A stretch of DNA of 6,391 nt from an uncultured Phycisphaerales bacterium (GTDB taxonomy: Bacteria > Planctomycetota > Phycisphaerae > Sedimentisphaerales > Anaerobacaceae). Positions 5,256-6,391 of the stretch are shown here, piece after piece; the first letter of the stretch is position 1; the number at the start of each line of letters is the position of its first letter. A program made the position numbers and the translations under genes. The stretch is taken from assembly GCA_937868145.1 (NCBI GenBank), contig CALMMH010000943.1:1-6391 (forward strand), given 5' to 3'. Below the pieces are notes generated by a model that saw nothing but the letters and a program-made list of their open reading frames with translations, did no database searches and was not told the origin of the DNA.

Positions 5256-6391
5256 TCACCGTGCGTCGAGCACTTTCGGCGGCGAGACCGTCTTGGACTT
5301 GACGCCGGGCCAGGTCTGGTAATCCTGGAACTCCTGCTCGTGCTTTTCGAAGGCCTCGCGGTTCGCGTCGGAGATCCGCTTGAGGTCCTCCTGGCTGTTG
5401 GCGGTCACGTCGGCCGGACGGATGACCTCGGCCCGCACGAAAATGTACAGCATTCTCTGGACGTCGCTCGTGTCGACGCTTCGAAACAGTCCGCCGACCA
5501 GGGGCAGATCGCCCAGGATCGGGATCTTGCTGCCGCCTTTGCTCTGGTTGAGTTTGAGCATGCCGCCCAGGATGATCGTGCTGCCGTCCGGGACGGTGAC
5601 GACGGTGCCGACGTTGCTGCTGGTCTGGTCCGGCGGCTTCTCATCCGAGGTGCTCGTGAAATCTGAGCGGCTCAACTGGACGTCCAGACGTAGAAGATCG
5701 CCGTCGCTGATGTGCGGCGTGATCTCCAGGGTGATGCCGGCTTCGTAAGGTTCGTAGGTAACCGCCGTCTCAACGAGATTGTTCTCCGTGCCGGCGTTGC
5801 CGCTGCTGATGGGGACCGAGGACTTCTTGACGACGTACGTGGTGTCCGCGGTCTTGATGTTGCCCTTTTCGTTGTCGTTGACGAGCACCTTGGGTTTGGC
5901 CAGCACGCGGCCGTAATTTTTCGACTGGACTGCCGTGAGCAGGGCCTGGATGTGCTTGTCGGCGTAAAAGCCGACGCCTCTGCCCGACTTGACCTGAAAC
6001 TCGGCGAACTGGCTTCGATCGGACGACTGGAGTTTGTCGGTGACGGTGGTGTCCTTGTCGGCCATGAATTGCCCGGTCTGGCCGCTGGTGGACAAGAGGT
6101 TCGGCAGGCCCGCCACCATTTCGAGATCGTAGTTGAATTCATCATTCTTGCGGATCTCGACGAGTGTCGCGTCGATCAGCACCTGCGGTCGCCGCTTATC
6201 CAGGGTCCGGATCAGCTTACGCACCCATTCCTGATTCTTCCGGCTGGCATAGACGATCAGGGAGAACGTATTCTGGTCCGGCACGATCACGATTTCCTCA
6301 TCGGCCTTGCGGATTACTCTTTCGATCTTGCCCTCTTTATCCTCAATGCTCTCCTGGAGAAGCTGGCGAAGAACATCGGCCATGTGCTCGG
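5256..6391 (-). CDS. GspD/PilQ-like secretin, C-terminal part (5' end outside the window)
   Basis: Secretins form multimeric outer-membrane channels for type II/III secretion or type IV pili. The reading frame is open through the right edge (codons for Glu and His precede the Met at 6383), so at least the N-terminal ring domains and any signal peptide are missing. Numbered from that Met, residues 30-78 look like the end of a secretin N-domain (IVPDQNTFSLIVYASRKN, then KRRPQVLIDATLVEI), a typical entry to the core. The secretin core spans about 140-322: LAKPKVLVNDNEKGNI at 161-176, YEAGITLEITPHISDGD at 213-229, and the family signature VPDGSTIILGGMLK (264-277) with KIPILGDLPLVGGLFRS (286-302). 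A charged tail of about 50 residues follows, with no recognisable pilotin-binding domain. A hairpin lies just downstream. Which secretion system it serves cannot be told here. Confidence 0.92.
   Translation of the reverse strand, partial: EHMADVLRQLLQESIEDKEGKIERVIRKADEEIVIVPDQNTFSLIVYASRKNQEWVRKLIRTLDKRRPQVLIDATLVEIRKNDEFNYDLEMVAGLPNLLSTSGQTGQFMADKDTTVTDKLQSSDRSQFAEFQVKSGRGVGFYADKHIQALLTAVQSKNYGRVLAKPKVLVNDNEKGNIKTADTTYVVKKSSVPISSGNAGTENNLVETAVTYEPYEAGITLEITPHISDGDLLRLDVQLSRSDFTSTSDEKPPDQTSSNVGTVVTVPDGSTIILGGMLKLNQSKGGSKIPILGDLPLVGGLFRSVDTSDVQRMLYIFVRAEVIRPADVTANSQEDLKRISDANREAFEKHEQEFQDYQTWPGVKSKTVSPPKVLDAR

Noticed and set aside
1..6391. tRNA, rRNA, riboswitch or CRISPR array
   Set aside because: Reading both strands, I found no cloverleaf-like segment, rRNA-like conserved stretch, or regularly spaced repeats with unique spacers. 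The coding regions fill nearly all of the window.

Overview
The window is GC-rich bacterial DNA carrying five protein-coding genes, with short intergenic regions holding small repeats and hairpins. No RNA gene, phage, insertion sequence or CRISPR array is visible. Signal-peptide exoenzymes, a GH78-type rhamnosidase, a long GspD-like secretin and an SGNH hydrolase of the HGHSVPAGYFKTP type suggest a polysaccharide-degrading Gram-negative bacterium. I would guess Planctomycetota (Phycisphaerae-like) or a relative, but this rests on remembered family resemblance and is only moderately supported.

Layout from left to right. Positions 1-94 are non-coding, with two adjacent small hairpins and a degenerate 7-nt repeat. 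At 95-1243 (minus) lies a MalY/PatB-type PLP enzyme, a cysteine-S-conjugate or cystathionine beta-lyase. A 133-bp divergent intergenic region follows, in which two mirror-image AT-rich arms, each made of four 7-nt units, point at the two flanking genes. At 1377-1910 (plus) lies a small FMN nitroreductase. It overlaps by ATGA the start of a secreted SGNH hydrolase (1907-2605, plus). The SGNH gene ends tail-to-tail, with a 7-bp overlap, against a large exported GH78-like alpha-L-rhamnosidase (2599-5040, minus). The 215-bp gap upstream of the rhamnosidase holds a plausible promoter with a perfect TATAAT and a perfect 19-bp hairpin. From 5256 to the right edge (minus) is the C-terminal part of a secretin, cut by the window boundary.

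How the genes may work together: the rhamnosidase and the SGNH hydrolase are both predicted to be exported, and could jointly trim rhamnose-containing, ester-decorated plant or algal glycans. This is inferred from adjacency and family only. The beta-lyase and nitroreductase are ordinary cytoplasmic enzymes with no obvious link to them. The secretin is an outer-membrane pore for a type II-like or pilus-like system, but no partner gene is visible here.

I do not see a clear new biological system. The most unusual items are the mirrored heptamer arms between the divergent genes, the long perfect hairpin downstream of the secretin, and the SGNH hydrolase that lacks the usual catalytic-triad aspartate.
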